A stretch of DNA of 64,000 bases from Grifola frondosa (taxonomy: Eukaryota > Basidiomycota > Agaricomycetes > Polyporales > Grifolaceae): contig LUGG01000013.1 of NCBI GenBank assembly GCA_001683735.1, forward strand, positions 558,001 through 622,000, in the 5' to 3' direction. A program made the translations under genes and the position numbers. This document shows positions 55,150 to 64,000 of this stretch, piece after piece; the first letter of the stretch is position 1; the number at the start of each line of letters is the position of its first letter. The notes beneath the pieces were generated by a model. It saw nothing but the letters and a program-made list of their open reading frames with translations, was not told the DNA's origin and did not search any database.

Positions 55150-58009
55150 GCACTCCGAGAGTTGGATGGTCAGTTAAATTGCATTGTATATTAGTTCAAA
55201 CATTTTGTACGACGTGTAGTGCTTCTTGTAATTTTGAGAGTAGTTTCGTAAAAGAAGCTCGTTGAGGCGAATTTGTGCTATCGGGCCGGACGTCCGGGCA
55301 AGACTCGGGCGAGCTCAGACTTGGACTTTGTACTTACCTTGACCTCATGGTATGTTATATCCGTAGAAGGTGCCAGAGCGTCATTTTTTTCCTCTCAGAT
55401 TTCAGAAATGACATTCGCGTCCCGCCTCCTTCATGTGCAGCGGGGCAGTCGACTTGCACTTAGCCAGTCGCAAATCGAACGCTCTCAGATGTTGCAGAAA
55501 TAACACTATTACCCATCTGCCTGCGAATGTCGACCTGCTGGGAGGATACCACGGCTTCGTAGCACCTGGCAGGATCAAGTTCGACGAGGAGCAAGAGTGA
55601 TAATGCAGGTATGACACACCCTCAAATTACGTCTCACTGTGTGTGTTAACAAGTAATATATGCAGCTCACAAGATCGCAGAAATAATTGGACAACTACGC
55701 TCTCCCAACAATAGTCATCCGCCACACTATTTCCAGTAGCGTTTCCGGAGCTGCGCCTGATACCCCTCGGAGCCTTGCCAGTGGTCCGTAGCAAGGATCC
55801 ACAACCAGATACTACAACCCCGGATATTCGAAGTCTTATTCGTATCAGAGCCTGCCCCGAAGAGGTCGAAGCACTGACAACCCGAAGGCAGGCTCAGATT
55901 GATTGCTACAATTCCTTAGCTTATACATGATTCCCAGGGGCTCCTCTTGACCAGTCACCCCAGCTGCGGAAAGAGTTTCCCGGTCGACCTATGGTTCTCT
56001 GCCTTGCCTACGTCGTTCAAAGCGCGCAAACACTATTGCGAGCTCGTGCTCGAATACCGCTTCATCTCCCTAATCGACACCCTCTACGAGGCGCGCTGCC
56101 GCATCCTCGGCCTCACCGCCGGCATCAGAGGACACGTTCTTCCCCGACGCCCGTGCGAGCGCGGGCCTGGACGGCATGATGGCGCAATCCGTCGCAGGAA
56201 CACAGTACTTACGCCTACCGTTCAAACGTCTCGTCCTACAACTCGCCGCACATGACGCACGCCCCGCGTACGCTCGTACTCGACACGCTTTCTATATTCT
56301 CGGTATGCCAGGTCCCGGACCCTTCGACGCCCACCCGCTAACCTCTGCGCGTGCCGGGAAAGTCGAGCAGTTCGCGTTCCAGCGCGCGCGCTCTCGTGTG
56401 TTGAGATGGTGAGCGCGGCCGCCTTTGCGCGCGAGGAGCGGGCGCCGCCCCCGAGCGCGCGCAGGTGGGAGCGCACCGCGGCGCCCCACATCCCGCTTCC
56501 CACCGTGGACGCGCGCGCGGAGACGTGGCTACCTATTCCGATAACGAAGTCCACGGCGAAGGCGTCCGGCAAGCACCAGCCGCCCGCCCCACGCCTCAGC
56601 GCCGCGCACGCTCGGGCATCAGCGAGGACTGGGGCCCGCGCGCACGCTTGTGGGGCCGGGGGCGAGCACATATGGCTCACCCTCCGCGAGTGACAGGATC
56701 GGGGAAGCCGCCATGATTTTGTTTATCTGGAAGACGTGTATGCTCCGTAGACAGCAGGTGACGCAGCCACGCACTAGCCGCCCATCAGCTGTTCTTGCAC
56801 GCCTGCCAAATCGGTGCTCGCCATGGAGCCGCCTATAGCTATTGTCACCGAGATAAGAAGTACGCGCACCGAGCTCGCCATGCCTGATACGCATGGTATC
56901 CACGGTCTAGCACACTCGCACTCGGATACACGACTGCATATAATAACTTAGGCTATACGGAAAGGAGCGATGCAACAAGCACGGAACCGTATAACGATAT
57001 GGACACGAACGAGCCAAAACGGTGCGATAGATATACTCGGAACAACATAAGGAAGGCGCGACCGGAGTTGGACTACTAGTAAAGCGCGAAGTAGCTGACA
57101 CAAGGAAGGTGGAGGACGGGACGGGGACTGCAGCAGGAGAACGAAACAGTGCACTGATTAATTTTCTGGTATTAAGGAGACGCGGGTAAAGTACGCGGCG
57201 GGGAAGAAACAACAGAGAAGCGTGCGTGCGTCCGTGGGATGCGGGAGCGGATGGGGGCGCAAGGAGGCAAACAATCTAGACAGTATCATGCAAATGCTAC
57301 ACTACTAATGGCAGCGGGTGCGCACGGCGGAACAGGACAGACAAACAAGCATATATGGTGCAATTTGGGTGTTGGGTGGGATCCGAGACGAAACGGGATG
57401 CGATGATAACATGTATATATACCGCGGGCGCTGGATGACGCCCCAAGTGGGGCCGCGAAGTCGAAGCAGTCCCATGACTACCCATCGAAGCAGCGGCGGT
57501 GGAGCTGGGAGCGACCGACCGTTACGTACACGCAGGCGGGTACAGTTATCCATGGGCCATATAGCCGTGCGGAGTGGGCGTGTAGATGCTGGGATTTCGC
57601 TCCGCAATGCCGGCCGTGGCAATGAGGACCTCGGCTGTCCTGATGATGGTGATGCGAATCGCTGCGGCGATGGGAGAGAAGCAGAGCCAGAGTAAATATC
57701 GATGCGAGAAACGTGATGCGTGCAGTAGACCTAGCGAGCACAGGCCCGAGTGCGGTATATACGTATGACAGGATTCAGGAATATCGGGATATCGACGAAT
57801 GGGCATGCGAGTGCAGGGTGGAGGTTAGTGTAAATACTCATTACGCCGCGCGCAAGGCGGGCTATACTCATCATAACGGGTCGCGACGTGCTTATCACGC
57901 CAGCTTCTCCTGTCCGTCCAGTGCGACCCGAGTCCGTTTAGGCTTGCTGCATCCTCCGGGAACGAGCAAGGCAGCGGATGGGGGCATGGGGGTCGGCGGC
58001 CTGCAGGCC
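55150..58009. other. Stretch with unresolved coding potential
   Basis: Plus-strand frames at 55947-56300 are GC-rich and continuous, with EDTFFPDARASAGLDGMMAQ and, in another frame, YAYRSNVSSYNSPHMTHAP followed by a possible donor (GTATGCC). They suggest a real gene, but I could not make a full model or name a family. From 56900 to 57990 the open frames on both strands look like by-products of high GC. Confidence 0.3.
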
Positions 58010-59924
58010 TCACTCGCGCGCGCCCCAATATGTTAGGGGCGAGACACGCCGCGGGACGATCACCTGTAGATGCTCGCCGTCGAACTCCGCACGCACCTGC
58101 GCAAGCATCGCATCATATCCGAATGAGATCCGCTGCTCAAAGTGTCCTGCGCACGCACACATCAGCTAGTAAGCACCGCACGCGACAAAAGCAACAAAGG
58201 CAACACACCACCGTTCGGTTCCCACGAGTCCGCGACGACGTGCAGTATCCGCCGTTTCCGTGTCGACACCGTGCTGCAAGCCGTTGTCAGTCTCGGCCAT
58301 CTGTGAATATCGCGCGTACTCACATTGAGTCCCTGCTGAAGCCAGGCAACCGTACAATTAGCCTGTACTCGCCCGTATTTGTCTCCACTGAGATGTAGCT
58401 GTCTTGCGGCGGCGGCGCATGCGATAAGAAAGGCTCGTATGGTGCCGTTGGGCCGCGATCCTGACTCAGCGGAGGTGGCGGTGGCGTCAACACCGTCGGC
58501 AGTGCGGGCGGGGCAGCGCCCGCTCCGGAACGTGCCCCCGCCGTCCACGCGCTCCGTCATTAATGACATGAAATCTTCCTTAACCAGCCCGTACTCGAGT
58601 CCGGTGCAGGGGACGCCATATCGAAGTCTTCTCCAATAGAGCGGGATAACGTGTGGAAGGGAGTATGTGCGGGCAGGGGCAGACTCGACGTCGAATTGCG
58701 ATCCGGAATGCCCGCCGCGCGCACGGGCGTCGGCGAATATATCCTGCCCGAGGTTGTGCGCGACACGTCGGGCGATGACATCGGGCGCCCGAAGAGGTGG
58801 ACGGGGCTGGATGAGGATGAGGAAGAGGCCCAGAGGCAGAGGCAGATGCTATGCAGGGGGCGATTGCGGATGCGGGTGCTGGAGCGAGGACGGGTCTACT
58901 GAGCCCGCCGAGGCTTTTGGTGCGGCATCGTGCCGTCGTGGTGGCAGGAGACGCGCTCGTTGTCTTGACCGTGCGAAGACGAGGTAGCACTCCCCGGGTG
59001 CGTACGGGAAGGCATAGACGGCAGCGGGACCTCGCGCGGAGAGTCAAAGGATGCGTGTCGTCTTGAATATGATGAGGATCTGTGCGGGAGCACAGGGCGA
59101 GCGAGAGTACTGTGGAAAAGGTGGGGAGGAATCGGGTGGGATGGTGGGGGGGAGCTAGAGGGGGAGGATCAGCGGAGGATCAGATGAGCGGTAGTGTATC
59201 GGCAAATAGGAATATGATTCAAAAGGGTCACCCTCGAGCTCGCACTCCGAGGGCCGGCCGTCCGATGGTTACAGAAGATGACGTGCGCAACTGATAAGAT
59301 TGTCAGGGCCGAAGCCAAAAGGCAATCGCTCTGGGCGCAGGCGGATCGAGACGAGCAAATCCAGTAACGCAAACTCGCGCAAATCGAGACGCACTGGCGG
59401 CGTCACCATCGGCGGTCGCTGGTTGTCTCCGCATCGTCAGGGCGACGACGGCGGGGGATGGTATTTCCCGGAAGAGTCATGGCGTTCGGCAGCTGCACGC
59501 CGGATCAGGAACACAGGACCCGTCCAGGGAATCGCTGAGTCGTCGAAGCGTACTACGGGCAGCTTCACGGACGCAAAAGAGCATATAGGAGACGAGGGAA
59601 TAGCGGCACCGAGGAACCGTACCCTCGTAGGAAAGGAAACAAGGGCTCACCTTCATCAGCCCCTCCCATATCTACAAAGGCAGAGAGCCTTCCCTTTCCC
59701 TTCTCTTGCGGGCTCTCTCCCTGCAACATGTTCTCGTCAGTGTTTATGTCTGGCCGATGTGTGTCTTCGGAATGCTGTTCTTGAGACGGTTGTTGGTCGA
59801 CGGGTGAGGACGAATGCTGTGGGGAAAGCGAGAGAGATTCTGGAGTAGAAGAAGTGTGAGTCGAGCTGTGGTGTCCGGGATGAGTGCATAATGGCACCGA
59901 AGGTGGAGCGTATGGGATGGACAT
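58010..59924 (-). CDS. Hsp20-like (alpha-crystallin domain) protein
   Basis: The last three exons are clear: one ending at 58324, then 58209-58273 and 58010-58146, with in-phase GT-AG introns. They encode SYISVETNTGEYRLIVRLPG, RRILHVVADSWEPNGG and HFEQRISFGYDAMLAQVR, ending QVIVPRRVSPLTYWGARE. This is the beta-sandwich of small heat-shock proteins, which hold unfolding proteins in the cytoplasm. Upstream is a Ser/Pro-rich region (59093 to 58330) whose frame has TAG and TAA/TGA stops, presumably within introns. A probable first exon starts at the ATG at 59924 (MSIPYAPPSVPLCTHPG) and ends at a donor near 59650. Exons between 59640 and 59100 are unresolved, so the N-terminal half is tentative. 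It could also be two genes. Confidence 0.6.
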
Positions 59925-60219
59925 GGGGGCGCAACCTGTGTTCTTGCCGCCAGCTCTCTTAGCGTCTGCATCTGGCCTCCGTTCTGTTTCACCCGGTCAT
60001 GATGTCACTCCACCAATCAGAGGCCCCCAATCTGTGTTCGAATATGGTCGTCCTCCGTTTCCAACCAACTTCTCCTATATCTGGCTGTGCCCAGGCTCTC
60101 AACTGACCTCTCCAATCTCTTCATTCCGACTTGTCTCCCGTGAAGTCGGACGTATAGCCATGAGATCAAGCGAAGCATAAAGTGCTCTTGTCTTCGGTAA
60201 TAGGTCATGGAGCGCGGCG

Positions 60220-60990
60220 TTATTTAGACTGCGGGGCTGCTAGCTCGCACAATGACAAACAGGAGTTCCCCGTGGAATTGTCCCAAAGGCGCGGCTGACT
60301 CTCCAAATACTTTTCTGTCCGGAGCACCACATTTGGCTTGCCACACATAGCGATTCTCCCATCATCCGCAGGCAATATTTGGGAAGACTCACCCATTATC
60401 GCGAAAGGCAGGTCATCACCAGGCGTAAAGCATGTTCTCGTCGAACCGCCCATTCGATGATGACGCGAGTGACAAATTGGATGTAGTGGCAGTGGCCCGC
60501 TAGTCGTTGCAGGAGTCCGTCAGATATTCGGCTGTGGCTGCAGTTGCTGTAGGGGTGAGTGCATTCCTGCAAACTAGTCCCCTTCACCTGTTTCGTGATG
60601 CAACCCGACTTCTCTCTTGAATAGGATCCTTCACATCCCTTTCTGGCGCCATATGCATTTACGATCTCGATCGGTACAAGCTCATAAGGTAAATTCTCAT
60701 CAGCAATATTAATCCAAACGATTTCTGGCTTAGCCGTCATTCGACGGGTCGATGTCTTTTGCTTTTGGGTCCAAGCTCATGAAGGTAATCGCATAGTCGC
60801 AACAAATTATCGAGTCTAGGATTGCCATGTTTCCAATACAATGCGTCATGTTCGGTGATTCGGAGCAATTTATTGTGGAGGGACAATGACCAGACGCACG
60901 TCCACGTTTCCTGTCAGCAATGTCCCTTTTTTCTACCGTTATCCCCGGTCTTGTCTGGTCCTCAAATCCGTCTGTGGTCTCCCATTCCAA
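60220..60990 (-). CDS. Possible unknown gene, minus strand
   Basis: Three overlapping frames on one strand follow each other: 60730-60990 (NCSESPNMTHCIGNMAILD), 60396-60740 (MTAKPEIVWINIADENLPYE) and 60220-60453 (PFAIMGESSQILPADDGRIA). Spliced, they might form a protein of about 200 residues. No family, signal peptide or clear splice pair was identified. Confidence 0.25.
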
Positions 60991-62311
60991 CTCTCAACCT
61001 GTCCAAATCACAGTTTAGACCGTCTCACGCGGTCTTTATTCTGCGTCTTTCGTGTGCCCCTCGTCTGCGATTCATCCCTCTCGTTGGATCTTGGTGTCTC
61101 TCGATCTTGCACCTATTCGGAATATCGTGCTTCGATGATGATCGATGACGTTTCATTGTCATGGCTAGACGACGGATGGTATGGGAACGTCTCGACAAAG
61201 TGGGGCAATACAGGCGTAAATGCGTGGAAGTGGAGCATACCTCTGGTTTGTCTCGGTGCATGTTGGTTTGGCTGCCTACCCGACAACTCCGCATATCTCC
61301 AATCAGAGGCCTACGACTGCTTCCGTGTGCATTCGAGTCCAAATTGACTCGCTGCTGCCCTTGACTATTCACTCTTCGATGCTCGTTTGCACGCGTGCTG
61401 TGGGAGCCTCGATCCAAGTCTTCGTTGGAGGTTCTCTTATTCCCATTCGGTCACAGTCACGATTAGCAAACTTGCATCAAGACGGAACGTGCTGCAATGT
61501 ATCCCAACGGAACACCAGCCGAATTGCCTTGGGGCACTCAACGCCACTTGGTGAATGATATTGGCTTGGACAAGCATGTCACAGTCATCAGGAGATATGG
61601 GTCAAGGTGCGCCGGCAGACATCGTGCATACATGAAGGTCACCAAATTTGGCACATGCAGCGCCACGTTGGACGAATCACCACGATCAAACTCACTGATA
61701 TTCTTCAACCAACTCGGTAAAAACTAGCAGGGTCTTGTACAGGATTGACGAGAACACCGATATGTTCACAGAGGATTATCCAGCGCCGACGCCGTTTCTC
61801 TCGTCTCGCTAATGCAAAACGAACAAATTCAAGACCGTTGTGTGGCAATGCAGAGACACTCCCAAATGCAGATTCCGCCGCATAAGCATATGAGGAGAGA
61901 CAGCCTCAAGAAGTCTAGATCGCGCCGAGTATCATGGTAGTTTTTCCTAACTCCTCCGTTGACGCATCTACACAAGCAGGTGGGGCAGATCTAGCTCAAA
62001 CAACTTCACCTCGATCAGCCGCTGGTTTTGTACGAAGGCCTACATGATTCAAATTTTACGACGACGTTGATCTCCGCCTGCTGGAAATCCTGGATCTCGA
62101 ATATTGGGCTTGAGGCGTCCTTCATGTCATCGACGCCACTACATTCGACGCCTCACAGCTGTGAACGAAGTTATAAAATGTTCGGCTCAGAGCTTTGGAC
62201 ATACATTCCGTCTCCATTCTTCTAACAGCCTTGCAAGGTCCACCGCCACTGTCAACATATCCATCTGCTTCTGAATGATGGCCGAACCTCTGTATACACA
62301 ATTGTCCCTCA
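60991..62311. other. Stretch without a confident gene
   Basis: Frames are broken. Near 62045-62160 the plus strand reads DVDLRLLEILDLEYWA, a leucine-rich-repeat-like line that may be an upstream part of the F-box/LRR-like pseudogene, with stops between. Confidence 0.3.
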
Positions 62312-63208
62312 GTGTTGATGCCTTGTTATCTGGACGCCATGCGATCCCTAATACTTCAAGGATTTGGGAGCCACCGCTCTCAAACCCAAATTCATATAAT
62401 CCTGAACCATCCGACCTTACGCCTCGCTTTTTTTTTCGAGACTTTCGTGGACGAAAACGGGAACAAAGCCTACTATGGCGTGGGCTTCCACCGTATGGAA
62501 TGGACCCCCGTGGCTACCAAGTTGCTGTCAACGCTCAAGAAGTTCCCCGGTGTATTGCAAAACATTCGTCGACTTTGGTTCACCGAAAACCGATTCCCCC
62601 ACACAGAGGTTGTCAAACAGATCTTGTCCGAGTCTGTGGAGATATTACGGAATGTAAAGACCATATTCATCAAACACCTACACGTCCAGGAATGGACCCC
62701 CAGTTTCACGAACCCAGCAGGCTTTAGGAGCGATTTTGGCTAATTTTGGATGTGCAATTTTGCCCCGATGACGACGCACGCTATGGAATTTCTGCTGATA
62801 GTTTTACCGGTGACAACCTTGGTGGTGCGTGCGCCTCTGAACATGAGTAAGCGCGGGAGTTCATGTTGACAGACTCAATTTGACTAACATTCATATTCAG
62901 TGACATCTTTTCGCTTCGACTGCTCGAATCCAAGGTTACGCATTTGCGAGATACATGCATCGACTCAAGAGAACGTCACTATGGAGCAAATGCGGCTGTC
63001 CTTTTTTTGGATCATGGGAGGGTTGAATAAAGAAGATCTTAAAGTCAGATGCTTCGTCAATGAGGCAGAGATGTCCGAAATACCGCTCTATAACTCGGAG
63101 TTTGTCCTGGCCGACGGCGGTCGATGGCTGAGAGTGGAAGAAATGCGTAAATTTTCTGAGTATCTCCCCTGGTGGCATCCATCTTATCCCGCCATGGGCA
63201 ATTCTTAG
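62312..63208 (+). pseudogene. F-box/LRR-like protein remnant
   Basis: A frame from 62312 includes HPTLRLAFFFETFVDENGN and KFPGVLQNIRRLWFTENRF, then one TAA at 62741-62743, and continues in the same frame (FWMCNFAPMTTHAMEFLL) to a donor at 62847. A 54-base intron (GTAAGC...ATTCAG, 62847-62900) joins in phase to an exon ending at 63208: DCSNPRLRICEIHAST, FVLADGGRWLRVEEM. The alternation of short hydrophobic and charged segments recalls the LRR part of Agaricomycete F-box proteins, which choose substrates for SCF ubiquitin ligases. The F-box itself is not visible. The TAA and the missing start argue for a pseudogene. Confidence 0.4.
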
Positions 63209-63597
63209 GATCTTGTTACTGGCTCGATCGAATATATGTGATGTATTCTTACTCTATAACTATTCGTTTCGTTCGATCCATGTAGTGTGGAGATATGTGA
63301 CCGCATGTCATTCCCAAACATAGCATAATAATAGACCTTCGCAAACAGATTCAAGTTGAGGATTGAATTCAGATCAGCCGCTCTTGCAGAATGGTCCGCA
63401 AGCAGTCATGCGGTCTCCACATGCACGTAATAAAATGGGCCCTCAACCTGAGCTTCTCCTGCATCGTGTTTCCCATCCTGGTCGTTATCTCAGGATCACG
63501 GAAGACCCAACGTCTGAAGCAACTTCATAGCTGCACGAACACTCCTGCCTCGCGATAGACAATCTGTGAAACTCCTCCACTCATCCTGTTCACAACT
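63209..63597. other. Intergenic region upstream of the BTB gene
   Basis: No frame of note. It probably holds the BTB promoter; CT-rich DNA lies at about 63565-63590. Confidence 0.4.
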
Positions 63598-64000
63598 ATG
63601 AGCGATTCGGAAACGTTGAGCGATACCACACAAAGTGCTCACCCGGACTTTCTTCATTCTTTCAATGACGCAGATGCAGACATAATCGTCCGCTCCTCAG
63701 ATGACATAGAATTTCGCCTATACAAGGTCGTGTTGGCCAAAGCGTCTCCCATATTCAAGGCTCTCTCGGCATCCACGCAGCAAACTGGTGACGGGGATCA
63801 GTCAGCCGCAGCGTTTCCCGAAGGGCTTCCCGTTATCACCGTATCCGAGGACGGCCAAATATTCGAGAACTTGATGCGGCTTTGTTACCCGGTCGAACAG
63901 CCCCACTTTGACCGACTGGACGATGCAGCAGGAGTGATGGAGGCAGCGAAAAAGTATGGCATGACGCCTGTGCTTGTGCGGATGAAGGACTCGTTGATGT
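63598..64000 (+). CDS. BTB/POZ domain protein (partial, 5' end)
   Basis: The ATG at 63598-63600 starts MSDSETLSDTTQSAHPDF, and the frame is open to the window edge (134 codons). The BTB core begins DADIIVRSSDDIEFRLYK, followed by VVLAKASPIFKALSAS, then GLPVITVSEDGQIFENLMRL, CYPVEQPHFDRLDDAAGVME and AAKKYGMTPVLVRMKDSL. This is the usual pattern of Agaricomycete BTB proteins, a large family in which the domain mediates dimerisation and often links to Cullin-3 ubiquitin ligases. No intron was needed in the visible part. The C-terminus is outside the window. Confidence 0.85.
   Translation, partial: MSDSETLSDTTQSAHPDFLHSFNDADADIIVRSSDDIEFRLYKVVLAKASPIFKALSASTQQTGDGDQSAAAFPEGLPVITVSEDGQIFENLMRLCYPVEQPHFDRLDDAAGVMEAAKKYGMTPVLVRMKDSLM

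Noticed and set aside
56120..56420. Myeloid-leukaemia-factor-like gene
   Set aside because: One frame (YRSNVSS) faintly recalls the family, but the diagnostic motifs are absent and no exon model holds together.
56222..56680. Minus-strand 152-codon gene
   Set aside because: Ala/Arg-rich reading of high-GC DNA, probably antisense to plus-strand sequence, with no motif.
58010..59924. Regulatory link between the Hsp20-like gene and the heat-shock-type mobile element
   Set aside because: Both fit a heat theme, but they lie over 35 kb apart and no clear HSE array was seen near the Hsp20-like gene, so this is coincidence until shown otherwise.

Overview
The window is nuclear DNA of a filamentous basidiomycete, most likely an Agaricomycete. 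Evidence: a spliced glyoxal oxidase gene with 12 short exons, introns mostly of 50-150 bases, cysteine-cluster (CxC) proteins of the KDZ transposon type, a chromodomain Ty3/gypsy element and a BTB/POZ gene. No bacterial, organellar or CRISPR signal was seen.

Layout. 1-8545: a minus-strand Ty3/gypsy element (Gypsy1), truncated by the window edge and itself split by a 2.79 kb LTR-like element (2517-5306). Gypsy1 sits in a broken glyoxal oxidase paralogue (8546 to about 8985). 9000-10304: unassigned DNA plus a tRNA-derived repeat. 10305-17494: a decayed plus-strand chromovirus (Gypsy2) with both LTRs. 17495-20481: old repeats and a gene remnant. 20482-23270: a second copy of the 2.79 kb element. 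23285-23760: a minisatellite. 23930-32040: a decayed KDZ transposon with a transposase remnant, an antisense gene and a separate spliced gene. 32040-40900: AT-rich, CpG-poor DNA with two copies of one MITE around remnants of unknown genes. 41281-46665: a CxC5-type KDZ-associated gene, mildly decayed. 47017-49900: an LTR relic, AT-rich DNA and a perfect inverted repeat. 49900-64000: GC-richer gene-bearing DNA with glyoxal oxidase (one frameshift), a conserved fungal protein of unknown function, an Hsp20-like protein, an F-box/LRR-like pseudogene and the start of a BTB gene.

Themes. A block of about 40 kb of transposons lies between two same-strand glyoxal oxidase copies, one broken and one nearly intact. 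The two copies of the 2.79 kb element carry ordered heat-shock-element arrays upstream of a TATA box, which makes them candidates for heat-responsive mobile DNA. Decay is dominated by C:G to T:A changes, with strong CpG loss in the transposon block.

Limits. Exon borders in decayed genes are approximate, family names rest on recognised motifs without any database search, and several stretches are listed as unassigned.
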